The position numbers and the translations under genes are program-made. The notes below the pieces were generated by a model that made no database searches, had not been told where the DNA came from, and saw only the letters and a list, made by a program, of their open reading frames with translations. From Forficula auricularia (taxonomy: Eukaryota > Arthropoda > Insecta > Dermaptera > Forficulidae), in NCBI GenBank assembly GCA_024734495.1, contig JALMQS010000055.1, positions 10,883,340 to 10,947,339 on the forward strand: a stretch of 64,000 bases of DNA, written 5' to 3'. This document shows, piece after piece, positions 21,310-32,159 of the stretch (positions are counted from its first letter, which is position 1; each line of letters opens with the position of its first letter).

Positions 21310-23460
21310 TTTAGTTCATTTATAATAATATTTGAGGGCCTAAAAACCAGGGAAATTTTTGACATTTTTCAGATTTTCGCTTATAAATCGAAAACCGTGC
21401 TTCTGACAGAAAAGTTTATTCTTACCAAAATGAAAGAATATGAAGTTTCACACCGGATATGAACTTAAAAGTTAAAATCAGATCCGCAGTTTTGCCACAA
21501 TTAATCTTCAAAAATAGGCAATTTTTACCAACGGCTAAAAATGAGATTGGCAAAGTTTCATCTTAATTAGACTACGGTATCCCGTGCCGCAATTAGGTCG
21601 GATCATGTCATGTCTTTGAAAATGCTGGATACCTTCAAATCTAACATAAAAGTTTTAACAAAAAAAGTGACTCAAGCGTAAAATCTTCAAGCCAACAAAA
21701 TTTCCTAGAAAATGAGATAAGAATCAAGTTTCTAAGTCGAGTGGTTATCATTTTATGAATGAAAAAACTGCAAAAAATTGCAGTTTTTCAAAAACTTTAA
21801 CTTCATTGCGGCAGGGGTTACCGTTATTCAATTAAGATGAAATTTTGCCAATCTAATTTTTTATCAATTGGCAACTATTATGGGGGCTATCAGCACCGCA
21901 AAAATTCGAAGTGTGGTTTCTAGTGACCATCTAATAAGCATAATTAACTTTTCCGCCAAAATTGACTAAATTTGACGATCAATTGTGGGTAAACGGCTGA
22001 ACCGATTTCAACTTTATTCATTCTATTTTATTTATTCTTTAACGTTATGCTCTTTCATTTTGGTAAGAGTGGAATTTTCGGTAGATCTCATGGTTTTCGA
22101 GTTATAAGCAAAAATCTGAATAAAGTCCAAAATTTTCGTGGTTTTAGGCCCTCAAAAATTTAGCACCAGCTAGAAACCGTCGCAAACTCAATGACTCTTA
22201 TTTGGGATGCCTAACGTCGATTAAAATTATTTCAACCTTGTGCATATTTATTAGCAACAGCTGCCAGAGAGGATCCAAAAGTGGTTCAGCTTACATTAAT
22301 TGCGGGAAAATATTTTTTATCAAGGATCGCTTGGTATGGTGTAGGTATGCCAAATCTAAGTTTGCGACCTCAAAAGTGTGGGGGACAACTTTTGGTGGTC
22401 GAAAAACCTCGAAATTTTAGGACTTTTTTCAGTTTTTCCCTTATAACTCGAAAACGGTCCATATTTTGTAAATAACCCTCATATAATAAATTAAAGAGGA
22501 CAAAATTTCGCGTCTATTAAATAAAAATAGAAAATTGGTCCAGTAGTTTGATTTTTTATGGGTGATTCAAAAAATAGCCCCCCGCATCATTTTTGAATAC
22601 CTATCCCAAAAACTCGGATTTTTTTAGATTTTTTCCCATTTTGACCATGAAGAAGCACGTTTTCGACAAAGACCCCTCTGACGCTTTTGAGGATTCGGAT
22701 CATATCCTGTCCGGAAAATGTTGGATATCTATAAATCTAAGTTTTATCAATAATGTGGTCCAAGTAAACGTTCAAGTCAACAAAATTTTCTACAGAATGA
22801 AATGGGAATCAAGTTTCTAAGATGAGTGGTTTTCATTTTATGAAGGGAAAACTGCGATTTTTTGCAAAAAATTCATTTTCATTTTCAATCAACCTCATTG
22901 CGGCACGGGTTACCATTATCCAATTAAGATGAAACTTTGTTTATATTGTAGCAAATTTAATCGAATTTAAAAATGTATAGAGTAGTCTTTGTCGAAAACC
23001 TGCACCTTCATGGTCAAAATGGGGAAAAATCGAAAAAAGTAGGAGTTTTAGGGATATTCAAAAATGATCCCGGGGCTGTTTTTTGACAAGCGCTGCTACC
23101 GGTTCTACTTAACCTAAATAGATGAAATTGTTAGTTTTAGACGCGTAATTTAAAGAGCTTTTAATTTATATAATAGATATTTTTTGATTCGATAAGCCGT
23201 TTTAGAGTTATTCAAGAAAAACTGAAAAAAATCGGAAATTTTCTCATTTTGAAATCCATAGAAAAATTTCCACAACACAGATTTGGGAGAAAACTTGGGG
23301 TAGTAATTATTGAGTAGCAATAAAGGTATTCCAGCAATAAAATCTTTACCGTGAATTATTTCCTGTTCAAATCGTAATTTGCCTGGACTATTAATAGTCT
23401 CATTCAATTTATTAACCACCATGCAAGCAATCATTCGAATAGTATAGGTACATGAGTAAT
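21310..23460. repeat. Complex block of duplicated and inverted repeats
   Basis: A 1.08-kb direct duplication (about 21600-21860 versus 22680-22940, e.g. GAATCAAGTTTCTAAG and CATTGCGGCA) is interleaved with inverted copies: 21333-21440 versus 22055-22165, 22380-22470 versus 23160-23260, 22600-22670 versus 22985-23050. Words such as TATAACTCGAAAACGGT recur. No protein signature. It may be a tandemly arrayed, internally palindromic element or satellite-like repeat. Confidence 0.7.
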
Positions 23461-23639
23461 TTCACCATAAACTTAGTATATAAATATGAAAAACTCAATT
23501 AGCGAACTATAGTCCAAGTATATTATAATATACACATTTCATAGGTAACCCTGTATATTTTCCCCCTTCTTCATGCGGTCTTTTTGCATGTTTTTAATTT
23601 TACAGAAGGGTCAAAATCGCCTCTTTAAACTACTTTTGG

Positions 23640-23867
23640 AGTTCAAAATTTCAAAATTTTCCCGGGGGGGGGGGTGGCATTACATTATCCCCGCTTATTA
23701 AAAGTCTGGTACCACTACTAGTATAAGTGTAATATATTTCTTGTAAATAAACATTAATTAATTGAATTTCCTACTAAAATAAAAATATTGTTATATTCTA
23801 TATAGCGATGAGATTTTTTTTTATTTCGCCCCCCCCCATAAAAAATTCCTGGATCCGCCCTTGTATT
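23640..23867. repeat. DNA-transposon-like ends with G/C runs
   Basis: A G run (23664-23674) and, on the other side, a C run followed by AAAATTCCTGGATCCGCCC (about 23842-23860) lie about 190 bases apart in opposite sense. The word GGCGGATCCAGGAATTTT next to a G run is shared in form with 48380-48440 and 53310-53350. Probably a short non-autonomous element; its outer limits are uncertain. Confidence 0.4.
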
Positions 23868-24558
23868 AGTCAAACAAAGATTCAGAAATCAAGTAAAGGA
23901 CTGCAAAAGCTATCCTGGGGCTGATATATCTAGTGATCACAATCTAATTCCGATGAAATGCCAACTAAAATTTAAAAAACTAATAAAGGGGGGGGGGGGG
24001 CAAAAAAGCGCAGAAAAACTGGGATATATCTAAATTAAAAAATAAGGAAACTCAAAAATTCTTCGAAAACATAATGAATAAGAAACTGGAAGAAAAAACA
24101 CCCTCAAATTATTATTATTAAGAAGAAGAAATCGAACAAGCTGAAATCTTAAAGAACTCTGGAGAAAAGGTACGTGACAAACTTTTTGAATTAATTAGCA
24201 AAATCTATAAATTGGGAACCATTCCAAAAGATTTCCAAAAAAAACAAAATAGTTACACTTCCCAAAAAGACAGGCGCGGATAAATGTGAAAATTTCAGGA
24301 CTATTAGCTTAACCTCACATGCCTCCAAAATCCTAACCAAAATAATCCAAAGAAGAATAGAACAAAGAGTTGAAGAAAATCTGGGGAGAAGACCAGTTCG
24401 GCTTTAGAAAAAACAGAGGCACCCGAGAAGCAATTCTCTCTCTTAGACTAATAATAGAAAGGGCTTTTATCAGGAAGAATCTGTCTACATCGGATTCATA
24501 GACCTAGAAAAAGCATTCGATAACGTCAATTGAGAAATTATGTTTAAAATCTTAAAAC
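23868..24558 (+). pseudogene. Old LINE ORF2, 5' segment (endonuclease end and reverse transcriptase)
   Basis: Conceptual reading gives QVKDCKSYPGADISSDHNLI (end of the endonuclease, SDH motif), then KVTLPKKTGADKCENFRTISL-like and EDQFGFRKNRGTREAIL, then IDLEKAFDNVN (reverse transcriptase motif A). Several frameshifts and a stop are present. The sequence breaks at 24558 where a second LINE is inserted and resumes at 27774. The family resembles the widespread arthropod LINEs annotated as endonuclease-reverse transcriptase. Confidence 0.75.
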
Positions 24559-27500
24559 TACAAAGGATGTTCGACTTACAAAGAGCTGCAGAAAATCAAA
24601 GGTAAAACCACTCCCAGAATTCCACCACACCCTATTGAAACCACAAATACAAATATCCTTCCTCCCCCATCCCACCCCTCTCCCCTCCTCCTCCCCTGCT
24701 CCACAACAAAATACACTTCCAAGAATGCCAAAAACATTTGCCGACTCAATAAAAAATAATAATAACTCCAATACTCAACAAAATGACATAAACACACAAC
24801 TTACGACTATATTAAACGAATTCAAATCCATGTTCAACCAGCTCCTAACCCAAAACAGCATGATACTCAGTCTGCTAACCAAAGTCATAACCGAAAACAA
24901 AACATGTCTAATTCTCACAAAATAGCTCTATGGAACGCCAATGGGTTAGTTCAAAGGCGTCAAGAAACTGAATTATTTCTTCACACACAAAAAATAGACA
25001 TCCTACTAGTATCAGAAACTCACTTCACAGACAAAAATTATTTCAACATAATTAGGCTACAAATGTTACTCTACTCAACACCCAGACGGCACGGCCCATG
25101 GAGGCACGGCTATTCTTATAAAGCAACACTCCAGCACCATGAACTAGAGAAACACAAAAAAGACTTTCTTCAAGCCACATCTATACAAATCACAGACAAA
25201 AACGGTGCACGGCTGACGGTAAGCGCTATATATTGCCCCCCCAGACATGCCATCTCTAATGACGAATTCTCAACCTTCTTCAAACGCAGGTCCAAAATTC
25301 ATAGCCGGCAGCGACTTCAATGCTAAACACTCCTCCTAGGGTTCTCGAGTAATAAATCCTAAAGGAAGGAATCTACTCAAAACCATAACCGCTAAAGGAT
25401 ATAATACTCTATCGACACGAAAACCGACTTACTGGCCAACAGACCCGAACAGACTTCCCAGACCTACTGGACTTTTTCATACTAAACGGACTAACAAATT
25501 CCTATACAAACATTGAAGAATGCTTAGACCTCAGCTCCGACCACACACCCGTGATCGCAACAATAAGCCCCACCCTAATAAAAATAAAAACAACTCCCAT
25601 GCTATGCAATAAAAAGACGAATTGGGCGAAATTTCAACAAACCATAGATAACAAACTAAATATTAAAATGCCACTAAAAACAAAAGAAGATATCGAAACT
25701 GCAATCGAACACTTCAACAAAACCATTCAAGATTCAGCACACACTTCCACACCAAAAACAAGTAACCAAGGAAACCACCTTTAACTATTCAATCGAAATT
25801 AGAAAAAGCTAGAAGAAAACGAAAGCTAGAAAAATTTGGCAAAGAACTCATACCCCAGATAAATTAAACTTGCTAGAGCCTCAAAAGAACTAAAAAACCT
25901 AATTATTAAAAACAAAAACGACACTCTACAAAGACTTCTCTCAAGAACTATCTCCTCAAGGGCAATAATGAACACTCAGTTTTGAAAACAACAAAATACT
26001 TGAAAAGACCTAAAACATTTATATCACCTATTAAATCAGAACGTCAATATCTAGGCCAGAACAAACACTGAAAAAGCAGAAGTATTCTCAGAAATTCTTA
26101 GAGGAAACCTTCAACCTCTTTTCCCAATCTGTACCAAAAGAAGAAAACACAGAAATAGAAGAATTCCTATACTCACCCCTTACAATTATCAATACCCATC
26201 CGACCTTTTTCAACAAAAGAAATTGAACAGACAATACAAATCCAAAACAATAAAAGAAAATCACCAGGCTATGATCTCATTACAATGGAAATCATAAAAA
26301 ACCTACCTAAAAAAGGCCTGACCTTCCTCAGAGATCTGTTCAACTCTTTAATAAGAACCAATTATATCCCTACCCAATTCAAGATCACTCTCACATAATG
26401 ATCTTGGAAACCGAGGTAAACCCGAATCTCAGACCTTCTCCTCCATCCAATCAGCCTCCTCCACAAGTCTCCAAACTTTTCGAAAACTCCTACTCATCAG
26501 ACTAAAGAGACGACATAGAAATAGATGATATAATACCAGACCACCAATTCGGCTTTAGAAATCAACATTCAACAACAGAGCAAATTCACAGAATTGTAAA
26601 ACATAATACAATCTACTTCAGAAGAAAAAAATCTGCTCTAGTGTCTTTCTAGACGTTAAAAAGCTTCGACAACAGTATGGCATCAAGGACTACTACACAA
26701 AATAAAACACCTTCCAGACCACTACTACTGGATACTTAAATCCTACCTCGAAGACCGGTGGTTCCAAGTGAAAATAGAAAATGATTTCTCGGAATTTCAT
26801 AACATTCGATCAGAGTTCCCCCAGGGAGCATACTAGGCCTTTTCTTTATTCACTGTACACCGGAGACATACCAACATCTAATGACACATTTATAGCCACA
26901 TACGCTGATGACACCGCTATCCTTGTTACCAGCGACCACCCAGACTCAGCCTCACATCGACTCCAAGAAGAACTTGACACCCTCCAAAATGGTTACACAA
27001 ATGGAGGATCCATGTCAACGAAACTAAATCGACTCACATTAACTTTTACAAACAAAAAAATTACTTGTCCGCCTGTCTCCTCAACTCCAAAACCATTCCT
27101 AATAGCAACTCCGTAAAATACCTCGGAATGCACTTAGACACAAGACTCACCTGGAAAACCCACTTACAAAAAAAACATACCGAAATTAACTTAAAATACA
27201 AAAAGTGTACTGGCTAATTGGAAGAAAAATCCCAACTGTCCCTAAAAACCAAACAATCCTATACCAAGCCATCCTAAAACCAATCTGGCACTACGCTCCA
27301 GCCGAATATGGGCAACAGCAAGCGAGTCAAACATAAGTAAAATCCAGAGAATTCAATCCAAAATCCTCAGATCCATCTCCAACGCTCCATGGTTTATGAC
27401 CAACGAAGCTCTGCACGATGACCTCTTTGTCCCTTCGGTCAGAGAGGTGATCTTCAATGCCCACGAGAAACACATCAAGAAACTGGAAAACCATACAAAC

Positions 27501-27760
27501 ACCTCGGCCATCACTCTTCTGGACAATAGCCAAACGACCCGCAGGCTCAAGAAAAACCACATCCTGGACACCCAAGAACGCTTCCAGACCAAAAACTGGA
27601 AAAATAAATTCAATTAGGAAGCCATCAATGGATGACTTCCCCCTCATGTGACTTCTTTTCTTTTATTCTACTCAATTGTTAACAGATTTACTTATAGCTA
27701 AATGTATTTTTTATTATAAGCTGATTGTAAATAAGCATACCAAATAAAAAAAAAAAAAAA
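24559..27760 (+). mobile_element. Jockey-type LINE, 5'-truncated, nested in an older LINE
   Basis: AAAATCTTAAAAC flanks the insert at 24546-24558 and 27761-27773 (the first A's overlap the tail). The 3' end has AATAAA and a poly-A run. It holds the end of ORF1 (24635-24925), a decayed ORF2 (24904-27650) and a 3' UTR. The element starts inside ORF1, so it is 5'-truncated by target-primed reverse transcription. Excising it rejoins the older LINE in frame across the reverse transcriptase region. Confidence 0.9.
24904..27650 (+). pseudogene. Jockey-type ORF2 (endonuclease and reverse transcriptase), multiply frameshifted
   Basis: Begins with IALWNANGLVQRRQETELF and ILLVSETHFTDKNYF, the N-terminal endonuclease motif with catalytic Glu in SETH. 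Later pieces are AIYCPPRHAI, CLDLSSDHTPVI (25530-25555) and RT motif C ATYADDTAILVTSD (near 26900-26935). The C-terminal part (27396-27617) has MTNEALHDDLFVPSVREVI, typical of Jockey tails. At least five frame breaks are needed to read it through. The ORF1 remnant ends just before, with a glutamine/asparagine-rich tail. Confidence 0.85.
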
Positions 27761-27773
27761 AAAATCTTAAAAC

Positions 27774-27905
27774 AGGCGGGAATAAAATTTAGAAGAGAAG
27801 ACTAATCTACAATCTATACCAAAACCAGACGGCAATAATAAATATTGAGATGAGCAAAGAGAAGCCAAAATAATAAAAGTTGTAAGACAAAGATGTGTGC
27901 TGTCA
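27774..27905 (+). pseudogene. Old LINE ORF2, continuation after the nested insertion
   Basis: Continues the sequence interrupted at 24558: AGIKFRRED, then TKTRRQ, and VVRQRCVLSP (motif B, normally VRQGCVLSP). It stops abruptly at about 27905, where a small palindromic element begins. Confidence 0.75.
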
Positions 27906-27906
27906 C

Positions 27907-28070
27907 CGTGGGTGAACCGCAATTGGAATTAGGTGTACACCGTCTTTGGAATTATGTGGAATTATTTTGGAATTCATTAGATAATGCCGCTTCATCTATT
28001 GTCATCTACTTGGAAATGAAAGTGGAAGTGGAAGTAGGTGTACACGATATTGGGTCGCGGTTCACACCTC
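27907..28070. mobile_element. Small MITE-like element, about 164 bp
   Basis: GTGAACCGC and AGGTGTACAC at the left (27910-27945) face GTGTACAC and GCGGTTCAC at the right (about 28035-28067). The repeat ends are inverted and imperfect, about 30 bp long. No TSD is certain. It coincides with the end of the old LINE and may have inserted there. Confidence 0.55.
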
Positions 28071-29315
28071 GAATTTTGATTCTAAATAGGAATACAGATT
28101 GAAAAAACTATTTTTTTATAAATTTTAAGCATGAATAATCAAAAAATGAAATTTTTTGGATGGATTCAACATTCCCGCAAAAGCTTGTAGAATGTATCGA
28201 GTAATAGTCAAGCAAACCCTACGACAGTGCTTAAAAGTGACGTCAGGGACAAAGTTGCTTGTAATAATAATAATTGAAAAAAAAAAAATAAAAAAAAATA
28301 TAAATCTACAATTTAGACATTTACTTTTGTTTGTATTTTTTTTTTAATATGAAAAACCGTTCTCTCTTTTTCATTTTTTTTTCAAAATTTGACCCGTGAA
28401 CCCAAATGAGAAATTTTTTATTTCTGGACTTTATTTTTATCAGAATTTTAAATTAAAAATAAAATTATATATAGCTTTTAACTGAAGCAAAAGATACCGA
28501 GTACTTTATTTTAAACCGCCATATTTTTATTACAGCAGCATAAGATTAATTAATTATTTTTGACTAATGGATTAACGCGTATATCGTTGCTGACAAATTC
28601 AGCGACAAATTTATTAACATTTATTTTATTTCTACCAATGTAAATATGACTTAATAATTACAAGATTATGTATATTTGTAGATATAAAAAATAAATTTAT
28701 GATTAAGCAAAATGTTTAATTAAATGGAACTTCAAACAATTCCGAGGCAATTTGATGGACGAGCGACATTGAGAGCCTGTAATTCTGTAATTGCTCCCTG
28801 TGTTTGCTTTGCTTTATTTCTCATTGAGAATATATGACCTGGGGCAGACAATTGTTATGCCTAGCTACTCCGCGTAATTATTCTGGTTAACTTTTAACCG
28901 TTATCAAACACTGTGTGCAAACTAATCAACTACTCACTTGCAAATTGTTTAGGAGAAATCTGGATATTAAACCGAGTCATGTGATATGGCTGTCTGCGAT
29001 GCAATTAGAGCTCTGGAAGTCCCAGGACTTGCTATCTTGTAATACTTTGCAAATAAAATAAAGACCTCTCGAGTTAAGCTTGAGCTGATAGAATCAACAC
29101 AAATAGTAAAACACACTTTTATAAGTTAGGTTAAACAATCAGAATCCTAGAAGATTCAAATTAATTTCAAATATCCTCTGGAAAATGAAATGGCTATGGG
29201 AAACTAGGTGCGTTTAACAATCGCAATAGTTGAATTCTTATCCAACATACCATATAGTTCTGAATAGAGTCGGATTTTACTGAACTATTGGCGTAACTGT
29301 CAGCGTAATAAATTA
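28071..29315. other. Dispersed repeat copy, then apparently single-copy sequence
   Basis: 28430-28500 repeats 1375-1450 (TTTATCAGAATTTTAAATTAAAAAT, then TTAACTGAAG and TACCGAG). From about 28700 to 29260 composition becomes less AT-rich and I find no second copy or coding signature. It may be host intergenic or intronic DNA. Confidence 0.4.
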
Positions 29316-29451
29316 TATGTAATTGAAAAGTTTTTGTTTTGCTGAGAGTAGCATAGTTGTTGATTCACAAAGAGAAACAAAGAGGTTGTCCTCTGCTTGA
29401 TGCAAATAAACATACACACACATATATATCGAGATGATATATCTGTATATA
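29316..29451 (-). mobile_element. Penelope-type family A, distal part of a minus copy
   Basis: Reverse complement of 5650-5767 (GTTTTGCTGAGAGTAGC, GGTTGTCCTCTGCTTGATGC). The copy continues beyond the mariner insertion at 31316-31450, where its hammerhead core lies. Confidence 0.75.
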
Positions 29452-29527
29452 TTGGGTGCGTGCGAAAGTTCGTGCGGAGTTTGTGAGTAAAAGTCACACA
29501 GCAATTAGGCAAACAAAAAATCTTTAT

Positions 29528-30181
29528 TCAATCAATGATATATTCTCCATCGTTTTCTATAATCTTTTTCCAACGTTCTGGCAGCAGACGGATGCCTCGA
29601 TCATAAAAACTGCTCGGTTTAGATTCGAAAAACGAAGACACGCCGTTTTTTAAGGCCTCCAAAGAGTCAAAGTTTTTTCCATTTAAATAATTTTGCAATG
29701 ACCGGAACAAGTGATAGTCAGATGGTGCGATATCAGGAGAATATGGTGGATGTGTTAGGACATCCCATTTCAGGCTCTTCAGCTTGCACAGCGTCTTTTT
29801 CGAAAAGTGTGGTCTGGCGTTGTTCTGATGAAAGATGACTCCCTTGCGATTTGACAAAATTGGACGTTTCTCTTTGATTTCTCGATTCAAATTGGTTAAT
29901 TGGCGACAGTACTTTTCCGAATCAATCGTTTCGCCAGCAGGGAGAAGCTCAAAATAGATTATGTCCTTGCAATCCCACCAAACTGAGAGCATCACCTTCA
30001 TCGGCTTCAAGGTTAAATTCTCCGCGCCGAAATTTAGCAAACCATTTTTCCACAGTTCGTTTAACTGGTGCTTGATCCTGATAAACATCTTGAATGTTTT
30101 TCACGGCTGTGGCAACGTTTATTCCCTTCCGAAACTCGTAAAGCATAACATACCGTGTGAATGCACTTTATCGATATTCAT
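29528..30181 (-). pseudogene. mariner transposase, internally deleted and frameshifted
   Basis: The likely start is the ATG at 30181-30179, in another frame than the following VMLYEFRKGINVATAVKNIQ (helix-turn-helix), so there is one frameshift near 30150. After FNLEADE the reading jumps in another frame to KVMLSVWWDCKDI, so about 150-190 residues, including the first catalytic Asp, are missing. The second Asp is changed (HQNNARPH instead of HQDNARPH); the third is intact (HPPYSPDIAPSDYHLF), with D34D spacing preserved. It cannot be an active transposase. The C-terminus (END GEYIID, stop) is intact. Confidence 0.9.
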
Positions 30182-30229
30182 TTTTAAAGTGATATTTATC
30201 GAAGCAGTTTGTATGAAAACAAATGATTT

Positions 30230-30480
30230 TTTTGACGTGACAACGTCTTATAATTCGATGAAGCCGGCTGCACGATCGAAAAAACATGACTCATCTGAGG
30301 CGTTCCATTTAAGGCTTGAAGTGCAAGCGAGAGCGCGGAACGAGCAAGGAGCTAAGGAGGAACAGCTAGGCTATAAAAGCAGGAGTGGGGGTGTCTCCAG
30401 TCAGGACAGGCATTTCCCCTCCAGCCGCCATCGTGTGAAGGGCACAAAACCTTCTCTTCCCATCTGAACGTATGTTAATA
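30230..30480 (+). promoter_or_regulatory. GC-richer block with TATA-like element inside the mariner 5' region
   Basis: GACGTGACAACGTCTTATAA (30235-30254) is followed by a GC-richer block with GCTATAAAAGCAGG near 30370-30383 and TCCAGTCAGG about 25-30 bases downstream, a TATA plus initiator-like arrangement. Mariner elements do not usually carry this, so it may come from another inserted element. No product is evident. Confidence 0.35.
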
Positions 30481-31054
30481 GTATCCATCTTTAAGACAGC
30501 TCTTTTTATTATTAACAGTGATAAAAAACAAGTTTGATTTTCTTTATATATTTTTTGTTTTTTATTAAAAGTGTGTGTAGGAAAGCCGAATCAATTATTA
30601 GAGAGGCGTTAAATGACAGTGGAGGAAAATTTATGAAAAAAATACAATGAAATATATTTGACTAATTCTTTAATGATGGACTTTAATGAATCACACTCGA
30701 ATATTTTCTCTTCATTAAATGACCATATTTTAAATAATCTCCCAATGGAAAACCATATAGTATTACTAATTAAAAGTATTTCAAAATATTAATTTAAAAT
30801 AACATTACACTATATAACAAAAAGAGTTATGTAGACAAAAGTAAATCGAAAAGAATATTTTTTAACAAGTTAACCCATTTTCAAGGATATTAAATATAAT
30901 CAATCGTTTCAACTTTTTCTTACAATCGTACCTGATTTAAAAACTATATTTTTGGTATTTCTATAATATATATTTAAATTTTTTTATTTGTTTTATAACT
31001 TAATTAATTCTTAATCTTTGAATTGTGTAAAAAACATTGGTTTAATAAATAAAT

Positions 31055-31187
31055 AAAAAATCGGTTGCTCAAAGTCGTTTACGACGATATTGAACGTAAC
31101 GTCATAAGAAAATACCATCAGTATTTTCTTATGACGTTGTCACGTTCAACTATCGTCAGTAAACCGACTTTACTGACAACCGATTTT
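31055..31187. repeat. Hairpin MITE-like insert inside mariner
   Basis: 31055-31115 is a near-complete reverse complement of 31121-31187 (outer AAAAATCGGTTG, inner AAGAAAATAC) with a five-base loop. Both arms carry GACGTTGTCACGTTCAA-like sequence, also echoed at 30235-30250. It makes up part of the excess length of this mariner copy. Confidence 0.8.
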
Positions 31188-31337
31188 TGAAATGGAGCTG
31201 AAGACGTCACCTTTCCAAGGATATATAATATGTTGGAATAGGCCTTAATGACAACACGTCACGACGCTCATAGCTCCATCTATTGAAACTCCGCATGAAC
31301 TTTGCACGCACCTATTATATATTATTTATTTGTTTAA

Positions 31338-31372
31338 GACTATAGTTTCGAAGACTTTGTCTTCATCATCAG
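31338..31372 (-). ncRNA. Hammerhead ribozyme-like motif A2
   Basis: On the minus strand: CTGATGA (31372-31366), T, GAAGAC-AAA-GTCTTC, GAAA, ACTATAGT, C. Identical in layout to A1 except for one base in the helix II loop. Core and helix II are fully conserved. Confidence 0.6.
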
Positions 31373-31471
31373 TCTTTTTTTAATTATAAATGTTGTTTTT
31401 CATGGAGTCAATACCGTATGGATATTGAAAATTTGATGTTCCTTCACTGGTGGTGAGTTTAGAATTCTAAA

Positions 31472-31508
31472 CTGATGATGAAGACCAAGTCTTCGAAACT
31501 ATATTCTC
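31472..31508 (+). ncRNA. Hammerhead ribozyme-like motif A3
   Basis: CTGATGA (31472-31478), T, GAAGAC-CAA-GTCTTC, GAAAC (31495-31499), TATATTC. Compared with A1 and A2 one G has become T, so the helix III sequence ACTATATT is no longer fully self-complementary; this copy should be weaker or inactive. Confidence 0.55.
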
Positions 31509-31710
31509 AAACAAATAAATAATATATATATATATACAGATATATCATCTCGATATATACGTGTGTATGTTTATTTGCATCAAGCAGAGGACCTCTTTGT
31601 TTCTCTTTTTGAAAATTATATGTTACTAATTAAAATGATTTTATTTCCGAGAGTATTTTAATGGAGAAATAATTTAATTTTTAGGACAAATTCTAGGATT
31701 TTAGTAGAAT

Positions 31711-31718
<8 letters not shown>

Positions 31719-31752
<34 letters not shown>
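31719..31752. repeat. (TA)n microsatellite
   Basis: Pure TA alternation at the end of the tRNA-like SINE 31753-31865; it could be its tail on the minus strand. Confidence 0.9.
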
Positions 31753-31753
<1 letters not shown>

Positions 31754-31865
31754 GATATCATAAGGGATTCATTCCCTCAGGAGTCTGAACCTGAGAACTA
31801 ACATGCTTTCCGGGCAGTTAGCTCAACCCTCGAGACAAATACCTCTCTCTGAATCGCAATATATT
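31753..31865 (-). mobile_element. tRNA-like SINE, diverged copy
   Basis: On the minus strand: TCAGAGAGAGGT, then GGTTGAGCTAACTGCCCGGA (A-box-like), then CTCAGGTTCAGACTCCTGAG (B-box and T-arm-like), then GGGAATGAATCCC. The order and spacing match the palindromic SINE pair at 58270-58727, so it is the same family, older. The 3' end runs into the TA tract. Confidence 0.55.
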
Positions 31866-32159
31866 ATATAAGCAAAGAAGAGAAGAAAGAAGGGAGAAGA
31901 AGGGGCCAGGGGATCAAGAGCTATATCGATGAATGAAGATGAAGAGAAAAATTGAAAACAGATTGAGTATGTAACTTTGAAATTAACAATATGTACAAAA
32001 TCAGGAAATGGAATCAAAAATTACCCTTTTCCAATATATTAAAAGAAAGTACCGCGAAAAGTTGCTCACGATTCACGTCAAAACAGCTGAAGGGATTATT
32101 ATGAAATTTCATATTTGTATCAGATGTCTTCTAACTTACGTATTTAGGCATATAAATTT
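31866..32159. other. AT-rich interval, no gene seen
   Basis: A purine-rich stretch (31870-31935) and AT-rich DNA without recognisable features. Confidence 0.4.

Larger units (their letters stand above)
29452..31315 (-). mobile_element. mariner transposon copy, 1864 bp, TA target
   Basis: Inverted termini: left TTGGGTGCGTGCGAAAGTTCGTGCGGAGTTT, right (minus) ATAGGTGCGTGCAAAGTTC followed by ATGCGGAGTTT. TA dinucleotides flank at 29450-29451 and 31316-31317. Removing the element rejoins the two parts of the Penelope-type family A repeat. It is longer than the usual 1.3 kb despite an internal deletion in the transposase because the 5' side (30182-31290) contains extra DNA, including the hairpin 31055-31187. 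Confidence 0.9.
31316..31620. mobile_element. Inverted pair of Penelope-type family A repeats
   Basis: 31316-31450 is a minus copy (its distal part lies at 29316-29451, beyond mariner) and 31460-31620 is a plus copy; they meet head to head at about 31455. Both carry the hammerhead-like core and the AAACAAATAAATAATATA spacer. The same leader (GGAGTCAATA..ATGGATATTG) is seen at 5272-5310. Confidence 0.75.
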
